Assembly (NCBI GenBank): GCA_047495785.1
Contig: JBLDXI010000046.1
Location: 1,757,301-1,821,300 of the forward strand
Source: Lepidodermella squamata
Lineage: Eukaryota > Gastrotricha
Length of the DNA: 64,000 nt
Direction of reading: 5' to 3'
Under the pieces are notes generated by a model. The model ran no database searches and was not told where the DNA came from. It saw nothing but the letters and a program-made list of their open reading frames with translations. The position numbers and the translations under genes were made by a program. Of the stretch, positions 24,415 through 38,113 are shown in pieces. Numbering within the stretch: the first letter of the stretch is position 1; every line of letters begins with the position of its first letter.

Positions 24415-27400
24415 TTAAGCAGCTTCGATGAGTTTTTGAGGTTGAGCACTCGATGTAGGATGAGCCGCGCCGAAATCACACGACTGCGGACCCGACGTGC
24501 CGTTTGTTGCTGCCGACTCGATCTGCTTCGGCTCCGCCGGAGGAGACATTTTAGTGACGGCAGCCGAAGCCTCATCACGCGACATGAACAGTGTCGCGTA
24601 AGGTAGCAGGCTGTGCAGCTTATTTCGAAGTGCATCGACCTTATCAGCCGATAGCGGGGTGATTCCCAGACTCCAACCTGCTCCAGAACGACGACCTTGA
24701 AAACAGAAACATGAAAATTATATTATCGTCGAGTAATCATTGAAATAAGTATAACATCAAATATTCTTTCGTACTAAAATCACAATTGGCTTAGATCGGA
24801 ATTGAAAGGAACCAGATGGGTACGATTTATTGCGATCTATCAGCAATGTTCTTCGAGTTTGTGATTTTACTGAATGGACCAAGCCCCTTCAAATAGGTCA
24901 AGGATTGCTTTTCAGAGTATCTTTCAGGGGAACCGAATCGGAATGTTGCGGAACCTATTTTAGATAGGGCAAAGGTCGCTTTTCGAATATTTCTACGAAA
25001 TTAGGGCAATGGGTGAATTCCATAGTATAAAATGCGTCTTATACAGATATTACGTTGAATTCAAAGATGATTCATTTTAAATTATGCTGATTAATCATGA
25101 AAATCCTTGAAATTTTTGAAAAAAGGTTCAGGCCCATTGGAAATTACAAAATTTGGTTCCGCTAATAGTAATACCCATTAATTTCCGACTAATCTAAAAG
25201 GAGGCTTACTAAATCCAATACTTTGCTAAGCTCAAACAGATGCACCATCACAAGATGAAACTATTAAAAACTTATGATATATTGACCTATTCAACAAGAT
25301 TCGTACGAGTTATGTATAAAAATACTCGAGAATTCCTCGGATTTACAATGAACAAAATAAAATGAATGAGCTTACCGTAAACGAGAGCATTATAGAGGTT
25401 TGAGCAGGTTTTCAGCGATGGCGCCAGCGATGACGAAGCGCCTTGTTTTACGAGGGATTCAAGGCGCGTCATGATTGCCTTGTAAGCACTCTCCTGGCCG
25501 GCAGCGGTCTGATCGAAGTGGTACAAAGCCCGCGCGTAGGCCACAGTCTGCTCCAACGACGCATTGCTGCCGAGCTTCGTCATCCACTCGCTGTTGTACG
25601 CGGCGGCTTTCGGCACGGCTTTCGAACCAAACAACGCAGATAGTTGTTGATCGATCACTCGCTTGATCAGTTCTGACGACTGCGTGTTATTTTCAAGCCA
25701 ATGAAGCAAACGGACGACGCAGAAATGGACCTGGGCGTTGTCTAACGAGGACATGTGAGCGGCACGGCGGACTGCGGACAGCATTCGCAGGACGACTCCG
25801 CGTCGCCAGTAGACTTCGAAAGCGAGCAGGTGCGATTCGATCAAATCGGGCGCAGCTTCGATCAGCGGCCTGGCGTAATTAGTCGCGATTTCAATCGCGT
25901 TACTCGGATGGGCAAGTTGCTCGGGGTCTAGAGTCGCGTTGCCATCAAGTCCTAGCGAGCTGAAGGAGGACGACACTTGGGCAACTCCGTCCTGCTCTTT
26001 TTCCTTCTCTTTCGCAGCGTCTTTATCGCCGTCTTTCGGGTCGGCCTGGTGCTTCGCAGCTGCTTTCCGCTGCTTCGATTTCAGCTTTTTCCGCTCCCGT
26101 TCGTTCATCGCATCGTCGCCGTCTTTGCCCGCGCTTCCGTCAGCGTTGTCCACCCGCTCGGCGAACTGCGGGTCGTCGGCCAAATCGCAGTATATTCCTG
26201 CGCACAACTGAGCCGCTTTAACGAAAAACCGGTGGCGGTGCTGCGAATCCGTCAGGCGCACGAGTTTGACATACGCCGACAGGGTCATTTTGCGCGGGCA
26301 GTACGTGTGGAAGTCGAACTGGTCTTCGTACATTTGCGAGAAGTGGCGTTCGATGTCGTGGCATTTCTTGAGCGCTTCTCCGATTTTTCCGAGATTGCGA
26401 TAGGCCGATGCAGTTTCCAGTAAAAACCACATGCACTGCATGTCGGACAGCGCGGCAGCCGCGCTACCGTCATTCGTCGAAGGTTTCGTGAATTTCGACA
26501 ACAAATTGTCCGCATCGTCGAGACGGCCGGCGCGAATCATGTAACGAGCACATTTGTAATTCAAGTAACGATCGGCCGTGTCGAGCGACTGCGCCTCGTC
26601 AGCCCACGCCGCTGCTGCGTTGATGTTTCCTGCATGTTTGCAGACACGTGCCATTCCCAGCAGAAGGTCAGGTAAAGTCGGCACAATAGCAATCGCCTGA
26701 TTCATTACCGAAATAGCCCTGCAATAAAATAACACAGTTGAAGTAAAACTCAAACGGCCGCCTTAATATATCAATCAATTTCGTCAGTTCTGATGCTACT
26801 GGTCCTGCAATCTGAAGATATGGCTTACTCTGTGGTCTTCGACGCGAAATCATAGTGTTGAGCTAGGAAGAAACTGGCCCAGATGAGAGAAGTCGGTGGC
26901 TCCTTTTTGGCGGTATCATTCTTGGTGAAATGGCCAGAAGCATTCAGCTCTTCGACGAATTCCGTCATGATTTTACCAATGATTTCGCGCTTTTGAGCAT
27001 CAGAATATAACGGGCGTAGTGCAACAAATAGTGGAGGAATGCCTTTTTCTATTCCGTCACGTAAATACTGCGTGAGCAACTTTGTAAACGTGGCATTTGA
27101 AGCAGGAAGGGCTTTCAGAGCAATGAAATGCAGTCCAGGAGATTTGGGATAGCGAGCAAGGAAATCATTCAGAACAGCTTCCAATGCAGCAGGGTTAGCG
27201 CAAGAAGCGGTGATTTTCTCCGATGGCTGAGCAAGGGTCACGCCAGCCACGATTTGAGCAAGTTTATCCGCATAAAGACGGTTTTCAGGGTTCCTCTCCA
27301 GCAACGTTTCGTACATCTTTTTAGCATCCGCCATACGCCCGGGCATTTTCATCAATAAATCGCCCTTGGTCTCCATTAGCGTAACAATATCACACACTTT

Positions 27401-28219
27401 CGATTCATTCTTTGTCAAAAACTCGTAACTGTCTGCAATCCGGCCAGCTTCAGCCATAATCGAGGCCATGTATAGAATGAGTTCAGAATACTCAAAATCG
27501 AGTTCTTTCACATCCAACGTTTTCTTGAACTCCTCAAGCACCGATAAGGCCGTTTTAAAATCTCCAAGTAAATGCAGAGAAACGGCGTAACCGACCCAGG
27601 ATGCCTTCTGAGATGGCCTCAGTACGAGAAGTTGGTATCTGGTATCTTTGTATCCATCCAGATCACGCATTTGCACCTGAGAAACGTACACCACATTCAA
27701 CATTAGCTCGAGACATATTCAAGGAGAAAATACCTGAAGCAATGAGAGATCGCGTAAAATTTGAACATTGTCCTTTTCCCACTTCAAAGCATTCCGATAG
27801 GCTTTAATCGCTTCGTCATATTTATGCATAGCACGCTGAACTAAACCATACACGTGCCAACAAACATGACTCTGCAAATCGTTACGTAAACCTCTCCGAA
27901 CAAGGTCCATGGCATCGTCCCGTCTGCCGGTGCACATCAAGATGAGACCCTTCATGGCTAGTGTTTCTAAACGTAAAACAACTTCGCATAAACATTTCAG
28001 GGGTGATTAGTGAACTCTTACCGCCATGATCCGTGAATTTAGGCTTCGAGAGAATCTGGTTCGCAAATTTGATACCATTTTTGTACTGTTTCATTTCATA
28101 GCAGCGCTGTATCAACACAATGTGAGCTTATGTATAGTTAAAGTATCTTGTTTTAAACGTACCACTACTCGCCGAAAGAGCGCTGCTTCCTTCGGAGGCA
28201 GAGGATTTTTTGTCGGCAT
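24415..28219 (-). CDS. NAA15: N-alpha-acetyltransferase 15, NatA auxiliary subunit
   Basis: Six minus-strand exons (28219-28163, 28106-28022, 27966-27734, 27676-26829, 26718-25376, 24695-24415) give 948 residues, slightly longer than human NAA15 (866). The N-terminus [19 protein letters not shown] and the stretches [19 protein letters not shown] and [19 protein letters not shown] are near-diagnostic for the family. The protein is a chain of TPR-like helical repeats; a Lys/Glu-rich segment around residue 590-640 ([20 protein letters not shown]) corresponds to the basic region of other NAA15 proteins. NAA15 wraps around NAA10 and anchors it at the ribosome, so that nascent chains are acetylated after methionine removal. 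The 680-bp last intron is the largest. Every exon join keeps frame. Confidence 0.94.
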
Positions 28220-28752
28220 GGTCCAACTACCGTAACTTTTAAATTCCCTATAAACAGCAATATCAATCGATGAAATTACGACTTAATACCTAAATGTGGA
28301 AACGTGATCATCCGATCTCCATAAGGCAGCAAGTTTTGAATTAATTCAGAAGACATAAAGGCAAGGGGTAGGTGTGTAACAGCGGAAAAATATAGATTTG
28401 AACCATTTATGTAGTCAAGATTTGAAGACAGGAAGTACACACAGGGTCACTTGATTGCCATCGATGGATCCATATTGATAGCTCGGGTGAGAGAGGGCAT
28501 ATATTACAAGCTACATGGAGATTACATTCTCCAGCCTCCAGCACGTTGACATGAATTTTGACGTAATGAAGGTAGAAGTTTGGCGTAGTCCTTAGCCGCG
28601 CACTTAATCACCGCAGAAGCAGGAACAGCAGTCGTGGACACCTCAAGCGGACAGTGTTTCTCATTAGGTGCTAATCATGCGGAATAAACGGCAAGGAACC
28701 GGCTCGAATGAATTGGAGCCTCCTCGAATTTCGTTGATAGCATCCCACCCCC
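28220..28752. other. NAA15 upstream region
   Basis: No gene recognised; the part next to 28219 should include the NAA15 promoter. Confidence 0.35.
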
Positions 28753-28806
28753 ATCCTAACCCTAACCCTAACACTAACCTCTAACCCATAACCTAACCTT
28801 AACCTT
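28753..28806 (-). repeat. Degenerate interstitial telomere repeat (C-rich on plus strand)
   Basis: About eight units of CCTAAC-type repeat with point changes (CCTAACCCTAACCCTAACAC and onward). The TTAGGG strand is on the minus strand here, opposite to every other telomere tract in the window. The divergence suggests an old insertion or repair scar. Confidence 0.75.
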
Positions 28807-29399
28807 AATCTTGACCCTCTGAGAGCGAAATTGGAAACGGCATTGTAGGCGTGAAAACTGGGAAAACAGTAAGCTCTTAGCAATGACCGAAGAATCGAGT
28901 AATGGCGAGGAACCTCACAAGTAGCATTTGAACAAACTGAAAGCCAACTTTTTTTACAAGGGCGTCACCTATCAATTCCTTTTCCACGTTACGACTGAGA
29001 ATCCATAACGCCCATTGAAATATTGATTCGCTACGGAGAAATGTAACTCTCCATTATAAAACTGGTGAAGCGAAAAAGTCTGAGAAATCACCATCCGACA
29101 TCAACCAAAACTCTGGCAGCTGACAGCTGACAGTTCGACAAACAGGTAGGATCCAGCAAGGGTTTTACCGTTTTACCAAAGAAAAATGCATTTTCTCCGC
29201 GGAATTCTATTTTTTTGTTTGAAGAACAAAAAAATGACAAAAAATGCTAAATAGAAGCAGAAAATTAAATAAATAATTTATCTTTTAAAATGGTTTGCAA
29301 CAATTTTTAAATGCATTTAATCACTTAATTTGCCGCATGAGATTCTTCATTTTTTTCAACATCTTTTCCATTTTCCCCTCCATGTTTTTAATCGCGCCT
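28807..29399. other. Spacer before the LINE relic
   Basis: No gene or repeat recognised, apart from two adjacent CAGCTGA copies near 29138-29150. Confidence 0.35.
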
Positions 29400-29870
29400 A
29401 GTTCGTACGTACGGCGCTCCTCAAGGCTCGATTATCGGCCCACTGTCGTTCATCATCCTCATCAATGAATTACCAGTTCAGTGCATCGCTTTTTGCCGAT
29501 GACGCAACGATTGTAGCCCGCGGGAAAACGCCTGAAGAAGTTAAGGCGAAGGAAGCTTGGGGTGGAATTTCGCAGTATGGCGATTGGTTATACACCAACT
29601 GTCTTAAAGTTGACGGGGACGAATATAATATTACGCTATTTTCCAAAAAATAGGTTTCTGCCCTCACGATTCAATTCTGTGAAGTCGATCTGCTTCGACT
29701 CGATCACGTGAAGATCTCGGGAGTCTCTCTGGACTCGAAGCTCACCACGGTAAGGCACGTCGGTCATCTGATCGAAGCCGAAAGATGTAGTACACCACGA
29801 AAAGCGGCTTGGCACGCCAATCTAAAGACCCTGAGACCCCCGACCCCCAAAGCACTCTCGTCGCTAGTCT
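29400..29870 (+). mobile_element. Dead fragment of a LINE-type reverse transcriptase
   Basis: One frame near 29409 reads GAPQGSIIGPLSFIILINEL, the conserved block 4 region of non-LTR reverse transcriptases. After a frame change at about 29464 a second frame carries the catalytic FADDATIVARGKTPEEV, then CLKVD; following an in-frame TAG at 29651 the same frame continues with ISGVSLDSKLTTVRHV, typical of the thumb of Jockey/CR1-type elements. One frameshift, one stop and missing ends show it is inactive. It is unrelated to the Penelope-like elements at the right end. Confidence 0.7.
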
Positions 29871-32600
29871 AGCCGATAAACCAGCAGCATTGACACAACA
29901 CTCGAGGCGCTTCCACTATGTATCACGTCAATCCGTTGTGCAAGCTCGCCGCAGGCCAACGCTCGTTTCTAACCAAGACCATCCAGTGTTAAAACCAGCT
30001 CTCAGCGATGATCAGGCTGTCTGCTTCATCGAAGACGTACCGGCAAGGCATGCTTAATTTCCTGCGCGAACAGGCCGTTAACGACAACACCAAGGTGAAG
30101 GGCGAGCAAAAGAAAGGAAAGATCTCACGCCTCTTTGCAGCACCTTCTCCTTTGTAGCACAGAATCATCAGTTTGGAATGGAAATGCCAAGACCTACACT
30201 GGTGCACAATTAAGCCCCTTCCACTGTGAATTCACGGTCATTAAGTGGTAAAATTGTATCATCATAGATCTTCAAGAATACAAGCACACTTCAAGGATTT
30301 GCAATGATTTGATGGTGCAACCATATTATAGCTTATTTTTCACCAGCGGTGTGCGAATTGCAGACCGGGATTGAGCGGACTTTGTTGCGTAATGTGTAAG
30401 TATTTGAAGCCACGCCGAACTCCGACTATCAGAAAATACAGAAATAAGAAAATAGGCTATCAAAGAAGCACCTGCTAGCCGATCCTTTGGCGATTCAGGT
30501 TTTCATTGAAAGGGCACTTTCGCAATACCAGCCCTCAGCGCCATATTATTCGTTGTTTGGACTTTCGACCATTGTCAAGTCAGCTTGTACTGGATCACCG
30601 GCGTTAAATCTCTTTTCTTTTAACCGCATCGCAATCGTGGTAAATTTTGTGTCATTGTTTTGATTGTTTTCAGATCCATCGATACATCGATGCGTAAGAT
30701 CAAATTTTCGATTCATTACCGGTTATTCCACGACCATAGAAGGCCAGAGAAGCAATCTAGGTAAAATGGAGTTGAATTTTTGACAATTTTTATACATCTT
30801 CAACATTTGTTCGTTATTACAGATTACATGAGATGGTTCTCCGTGTCTAGCCTATAGCCCATTGTTCCTCATGGCAACACTATTCCTAATCAATCTGAAT
30901 CAGAGTGATCAGGCTGAAAGTATGAATGTGGAATGAATGTAGCGCATGATTCATGCTTATGATATTCAGCAAGTACACTTTCAACGGCTTCGAATGACAT
31001 ATATAGACTGAGAAGTTTTTCCGTTCCTCTTTGTTTTCTCCATTCTCATACTTGCCCCACTTATGAGCTTGCCTTTCCAGGTTGCTTGAGCGTCTATAAT
31101 GATACTATTGCGACAAAAAAACTCGACGCGAATACATTTACATTACAAGGCATCATCTCATCTCCATCAAACCAGTCATTAATATCATTTAAGCTTACCG
31201 ATGAGCAAGTAATCTCGAAAGATGATTATTTTTTCCCCGCATAATAGACGGACCTGGTAGAAAACAGCGCTCCTGATAATAATACCTGCAGACAATGTAT
31301 GAAGCCCTCAGAAAGGCGCAGTATCGTGACTTCTGCCGTGTAAAGTTATGCATTGCATTTATAATATCGTGACGTCAAATAATAGGAAGGGCGCGGTTGT
31401 TACCGGCATATTAAAAAAGCGACTCTTTATTGCATTGTTCCAGCGCTCATCGTTAAATGGTACCGGATGCGCGATTGAGACTGGGGCGGAGGCGCGTGTG
31501 TTATTTAGCATTGCCACCATTTTTATTTTGCGATTGCCGGCGTGAAACGTAAACACTGAACACACACAGGAGCACAAGGTTGGCCATTAAAAAGCAGCAC
31601 AATGCTGGGAAGATAATATCCAAGGCTACGCGCTCGGCATGCAGCGATCTTCGGTATCTTTCTGGACTGCATAGCTTTCGCATTACAGAGCGAGCGCGAG
31701 AGCGCCGTACATGATCGCATGCGTATAACGCGCATGGCGCAGTGTTTATGTATGTACGGGACGGCTGCGGCGCAGAAATGCGCGCCCGAACGCGCCACGC
31801 AATGATGTGCGCACAGGCTGCGCATAGATACGCTCGGGAGCCTTATAACGTTTTGCGCGTGTTATGCATAGCATGCCATAAAGAACATGGATATTAACGA
31901 TAAAGGTGTACCCCTGCTAATAATAACGCAGGTAATATTATTATTGTTTTCTGCGAGTCTTCAATACCTCTATCTCTCTCGCGCCTACTATACCGATGTA
32001 TAGTCTGATGCTGCGCGATAATAAAATACATCAGCAGCAGCTAGACTTTACCTCGGTTTCAGCACGCACCCGTCCAAGTGCAGGCAAGGAAGTCGTTATT
32101 CCGCTTATTATTTAGGCCTTCGGTATTTATACCGGCTTATTTAAATCAAGATTAGATTCTCTTTCTCGGTGGTATAGCGGGCGATAGAGCAATAACAGCA
32201 GCGCCTTTATACACACATTATTGTATACAATAATAATAATAATAATAACGGTAATAACACGCCCAGTGATATGAAGATTCGCAGAAATACGTGTAGATTC
32301 GGCTATGCGTTATTATTATATTAAACCGTAGGTGGGCTTATTCGAGGCAAAAATTCCTGCGAACTGACTGCGGCCATAATCTACCAATCAAGCAACGGGA
32401 AGACGATCAACTATCATCGCGGCGAATGCCCTTGGTTCGCGTTGTTCCTTACCTGATGTAATGTGGTGGCGGCAAAGCGCCGCGCCCGACGCCGAACTCG
32501 AATCGGTGTAAAGAACGCAGCAACAGCTACAGCGCCGGCTTCGGCCCCAGATCACGCGCAGCCGGGCCTCATTATCTTTCGATTTTTGCAGCGCAGTTTC
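29871..32600. other. Intergenic region upstream of paramyosin
   Basis: No coding sequence supported. Contains an AATAAT-type run near 32228-32248 and GC-rich patches near 31680-31830 and 32460-32570. The right part should contain the paramyosin promoter and 5' UTR. Confidence 0.4.
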
Positions 32601-35600
32601 ATGCCCGCGTAAAATAGCCGCGGGTACCTACCGATATCCGCTGTCTATTAATTTTATTAGAAATTTCGAAAGTTCCTTGATTTTCACCACTGCTATTTTG
32701 TTATTTACATTTTTTGTGCACTTTCATCGCAATCTAGGTTTCTTTTTCAAGTTTCAAAACTGGGTGACCGCGCGCGATCCGAACGTGCCTCCGTGGCACG
32801 CTTTACGACGACGACCATCACGTCGGGCACCGGCGGCACGACTAGCCGTACGACCACGTCGAATGTATCGAGCCTGCTCGATGCCGACACCGGTTCCAAG
32901 ACACGCTACGTCTACCGCGGCCTCTCGCCAACCAGTGAGAGCCGCTTGCAGCACCGCCTGAAAGAGCTCGAAGAGAACCTCGACTTTGAGCGCAATGAGC
33001 GCCTTCGGGTAATTTCCCGCACTGATTTTAACGAGCATTCGTGCTTATACTGAGATTTATGCTTTCAGGCTGAGCGCAACTCTCAGGATTTGCAGACTCA
33101 ACTTGAAATTCTGCAAGATCAACTTTCTGAAGCATCCGGTCTTAGCTCTGCCCATGTAAGCGTGACAAATTAATTCTGAATAATTCATATGACTTAAATT
33201 GTTGCTAATCGACAGAGCGAAGCTGTGAAAAAGCGCGAGAGCGACATTTTGCGCCTGCGCAAGGAAGTCGAGCTGGCAAATGCCAATGCCGAAGAAGTTG
33301 CCTCGCATGCCAAGAGACAGGCCCAGGCGCAACTTGCCGAACTGCAGGACCAGGCCGATCATGCTAACAAGGCGAAGCACAAGGTCGAGAAGGAACGCCA
33401 GAACTTGCTTATCGAAATCGACAGCCTCATGTCTCAGCTGGACGCCACCAACAAGTCAAAGCTGGCGGCTGAGACTAAGCTGGACTCTGTTGAGTCACAG
33501 GTTTGTGAAACCTTGTCCGCGTAAAATCTAGGTCAAATTTCAAACATTCAACCATTTTTTAGCTGCGCAGCGCCCGTGCCCAGAACGAAGAACTGCAGCA
33601 CTTGGTTGCTGATGCCACCAACATCAAGGCGCGTCTGACTCAGGAGAACTTCGAGCTCCAGCGTCAAGCTCATGAGTTCGAGTCTCAGGCCTTGAACCTG
33701 GCCAAGACCAAGCAGGTTCTGCAGCAGACTCTCGACGATTGCAAGACTCGTCTTGATGAAGAATTGCGCGTAAGATATTTAAATTTATAATTGAGAGGTA
33801 AACTCTCGATTTTTAACCCAGAACCGCAGCACCTTATTGGCTCAGCTCTCGAATGCCCAAGCCGATCTTGACAGCGCTCTGTCTCGTCTGGCCGAGGAGC
33901 AGGAATCATCAAACAGCCTTCGCTCTCAGGTAAAGATACAGTTTTGCTAATTGAGCGCTTCGAAGTTTTCGTCCGCCTTTCCAGGTCAATCGTCTGTCCA
34001 CCGAGCTTCAACAACTGCGCAGCAAGTACGAGAAGGAACTCATGGCCAAGCTGGAAGAACTGGAAGAGTCGAAGCGTCGCCTTACTGCTCGCATCGCCGA
34101 ACTCGAAAGCGATCTTGAGCGCGAACACTCGCGCGCCAGCAACGCCGAGAAGGCCAAGAGCAAGTTGACCATCGAGGTGCGCGAACTTACCATCGAAATT
34201 GAGAAGGTGAGCAAAGACATTTGATTATAGTTTTAGCAATCTAAGGTTGCTTGCTTTTCATTCAGATCAACGGCGCTTTGAGCGAGGCCCTTCGCCGCGC
34301 TCACACTGCCGAGAAGGAGGTCGAGCTTTCGCGTGTCCGCATTTCGGACTTGGAGCGCGATTTGCAGCGCGCTGCTGCCGATAACGCTTCGTTGGCCGAG
34401 GAGATCAAACGCCTGCGTGTTGACAACTCGAACTTGAGCGACCGATTGTCCGCAGCCGAGCGCGAGAACAAGAGCCTCGCCGACCAGCTTGTTGAATCGC
34501 GCGACCACGCTCGCGAACTCAACCGTCAACTTACCGAGCTGGCTGCCATTCGTGTTCAGCTGGAACGCGAGCGCGATGCCTTGGCTAGCGCTATGCGCGA
34601 GGCTGAACTCGCTGTTAAGGAGCTTGAGGCCAAGTACAACTCTGCCCAACAGGCTTTCCAGCACGCCAAAGCCGAACTCGAGGCGAAGCTCCGCGCCAAG
34701 GAAGATGAGCTCGAATCACTCCGGTAAGTTATATTTGAATGAGGAGTGCTATTCCGATGAATCTATAGATATAGTCAAATTTGTAGATGAGAACTTGCTA
34801 GATTGCAATTATACCTTGAAAATGATGATTTTGCGATTTTTCTATTTTTGCGATTTTTCTAGCCGCCAAACCGAACGCACCATTCAGGAACTGCACTCGC
34901 AGTTGGTCGAAATCGAAACGCGCTACAAGGGCGAACTGTCGCGCTTGCGCAAGAAGTTTGAAGCTGACTTGCACGAGTTGGAACATCAGTTGGACGCTGC
35001 GAACCGCAACGCCGCCCAGGCCATTAAGGATCTGGCTATTACTCAGAAGCGCCTAACCGAAGTGACCTTGTCGTGGGAGGAAGAGCGCCGCCTGCACGAG
35101 GAGACGCGCACCCAGTTGACCGTCGCTGAGAAGCGTCGTCTGGCTCTGCAGAGCGAAGTCGATGAAGTTCGCACGCTCTACGAAAACGTAAGTCATCGCA
35201 TAGAATGGTTCAATCAGTAAATTAATGCCTTATATTTCAGGCTGAGCGCGCCCGCAAATCGGCTGAAAACGAGGCTCACGAAGCCCACTCTCGCGTGTCG
35301 GAGCTTACCAACCAGATTACGATTTCCTTGAACGAGCGTCGTCGCCTCGAGGGCGAACTGTCCGCGGCTAATGCCGAGGTCGACTTGGCTCACAACAGCC
35401 AACGCGAGGCTCAGGATCGCGCTGATCGCCTGCAGGCCGATGTTAACCGGCTGTACGATGAGCTGCGCCAGGAGCAGGAGAACTACAAGCACGCCGAGAA
35501 CCTGCGTAAGCAGCTTGAGGTCGAGCTGCGCGAGCTTACCGTCAAGCTCGAGGAGGCTGAGGCGTATGCCCAGCGCGAGGGCAAGAAGGCTGTCGCTCGC

Positions 35601-36120
35601 CTTACTCAGCGCGTCCGCGAGCTGGAGGCTGAGCTCGAAATCGAGCAGCGCAACCACCGGTCTGCCGACGCTGCGTGGCGTAAGGTCGACCGTCAACTCA
35701 AGGAGGTACAGCAGGCCGCCGAGGAAGATCGCCGTGTTGTTGTCGAGCTGCAAGACCTTGTCGACAAGCTGCAACAACGCAACCGCCAAATTAAGAAGCA
35801 GCTCGAGGAAGCTGTGAGTTTTTTGTGTTTAGGCATAAGAAAATATTTACGCTGCATCTGTAGTTCAACTGTTCCCACCTCTATACTCAAAGATACCATT
35901 CGATTTATTAAAATTATACATTTTCATTTTACAGGAGGAAGCGACCAACATCACCCTGGCTAAATATCGCAAACTGCAGGCTGAGCTTGAAGAAGCCGAA
36001 CACCGAGCTGACGTTGCCGAGAAGAACGCATCGATCATGCGCACCCGCCGCCACTCGATGTCGGTCGGCCGTGACACCGTCCGCGAAACCATCACCAACG
36101 TGCGAGTCGTTCGCATTTGA
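32601..36120 (+). CDS. Prm: Paramyosin
   Basis: An almost unbroken heptad coiled coil of about 890 residues built from exons 32738-33008, 33069-33155, 33216-33500, 33563-33769, 33822-33929, 33985-34206, 34266-34723, 34863-35187, 35241-35813 and 35935-36120; all joins keep frame. The N-terminal head (~65 residues) is Thr/Ser/Gly-rich, and the tail ends RTRRHSMSVGRD followed by a short non-helical end, the usual paramyosin plan. Total length of about 909 is near that of other paramyosins (about 860-880). Paramyosin forms the core of thick filaments in invertebrate muscle. The first exon is tentative: MPGC-free start ATG-CCC-GC at 32601-32608 joins in frame across an intron to 32738, but no evidence beyond phase supports it. 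A myosin rod protein is the main alternative. Confidence 0.87.
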
Positions 36121-38113
36121 GCGGCGTCAAAGATGACTCGAAAAAACCATTTTTAGGCTAATTTATTTTTCAATTTGAACATAAATACTTATACATATAC
36201 TTATATAATTGTTAATCAAGTTGGATCGCGAGCGCTTATACTATATGACCAGTTAAGTGAATCTCATGTGTATGCTGCCTGATGAAGTCGTATTATATGA
36301 CAGAACTCGTCGACTAATTTATGAGATGGATGCTTGGAAGTTAGAAATTTTGAAAATTGGACTCGCCAGTTTTGTTCGATAAATACTCATAGATATCAGC
36401 GGCTTAAAATACTCTTTCCGTCCTACGCTACTAGGAAGTCAACCACAACCGTGTGAGCTCTGTTGATTCATCACTACTCTAATGAGTTTTATTAATGTTG
36501 AAGTTTGACTATACATAACTCTTACTGTCTTTTGTTGCTTCGATGTTTATGATATCGCTGCCATAAATGAAACCGATACGTGCTTGGTGAAGCTATTTCA
36601 TTAACAGTTACATTTGCAGTCGTTCAATGCTTGGTGCTTGCTATTTTTTGTCAAGTTATTGATATCTCTATATGTTGAGATCGCACAAGTTGCTTTACTC
36701 GCAGAACCCGATGGAAGCTTGACGAATCACTTTATATTGGAAACGGACGTTATTTTCTGATCAGGGAACCAGCAACAGAGCGAAAAGTACTCCACATTTT
36801 AGAAGAAATTTCCACTCAAGAAAACTATAGACTATGTCGGCATAACCTTCGCCTTCAGTAATGCAAACCTTATTACGGGTGCTGGTTTACTACGCGCTCG
36901 ATGAAATGTTCAAAACTGCCACTGGCGTGTTATTATTTCAAATTATTTCAAATACAAGAGAGTTAATGGGAGATAAAAAATGTACATACTTGGGTGAACA
37001 ACCAACTTTCGCAGAGAGGACAACGGAGAAGGCGAATTGTTGAGTACTTTTCACTCTTCTACTATGGTTTCTCCTCCTCTCTTTACTTTTTCCTTTTCCG
37101 TGCCAAAATGGTTGGTTGGAATGAATGGCTAAATCAGTCAGATCATTGAAGGACTACTAAAATATGCCTGTTGCGAAAGCGAATAGCTACCATCTCGGCG
37201 TAAAATGCGTGAAATAAAAACAAAAATAAAAGGAATATTACTGAATTAATACCAACATCATTATTACCTATTTTATACCTGCATTTATTCTATTCCGATT
37301 GACCGGTGCTAGCTCGAGAAGGCACCAGCTAGTATCAAATGCAAATTGCAAATTACATGTGCAATAACAACAAATATTATTTTTCGATGGAGTCCCACGT
37401 GTAATGCAATGCACAGAGGGTTTTTTATTCGCGGCATAGTGACGCCGAAATTGCGTGTCAAGAAAAATCTGAAAAATCAGAACTTGTCGTTCCTCCAGCG
37501 AAACCGGCTCCTTTTTCGCCTACTGCCCTCATTTACCAAACCAACCTCGAATACAAAAAATCAGCTTGTAAGACCTATTCTTGCAGACTACTCTATTCTT
37601 AGATTTTATCTTGCGATGCAATTTCAGCGTCTCTATGGCAACAGAAAATACAGCTACAGCTATAGTTTTTTGCTTTCGAAAATTCGCTACAGAGCGAAAC
37701 GAACATGTTTTTTATCGTCCTTCTCTTTCCTGGCACAATTTTTCTAGAAATAATTTAGATGCAACCAACAACAATATAAAAATCAAGGTAAAATTAAAAA
37801 CCAAGAATAACAGGAAAAGATAAGGCGCGAGCAGAGGGTGAACAAGCGCTTGTCAGAGACAGTGCGCAGGCGACGATAGTGAGAAGGCACATTGGAGAAT
37901 TTATCACGGAATATGGGAGATTTACCTGACAAATTAACAAAAATACGACACAGAACGGTTTGAAAGACACAGAGAAATAGGAGACGGCGACAAGGTGAGA
38001 ACAACAGGTTGAGAGAGGCAGGAGAGAACTGACGGAAGGCAGAAAGACACAGAGGACAAGAATCACATGGGAGCAGGAAGCGGGCCCTGTGGCAGACGAG
38101 AGTTCAGAATAAA
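36121..38113. other. Paramyosin 3' region and intergenic DNA
   Basis: No gene supported. Probably includes the paramyosin 3' UTR; a purine-rich tract lies at about 37795-38100. Confidence 0.4.

Noticed and set aside
31348-31825. Overlapping short frames upstream of paramyosin
   Set aside because: No family similarity and no splice structure.
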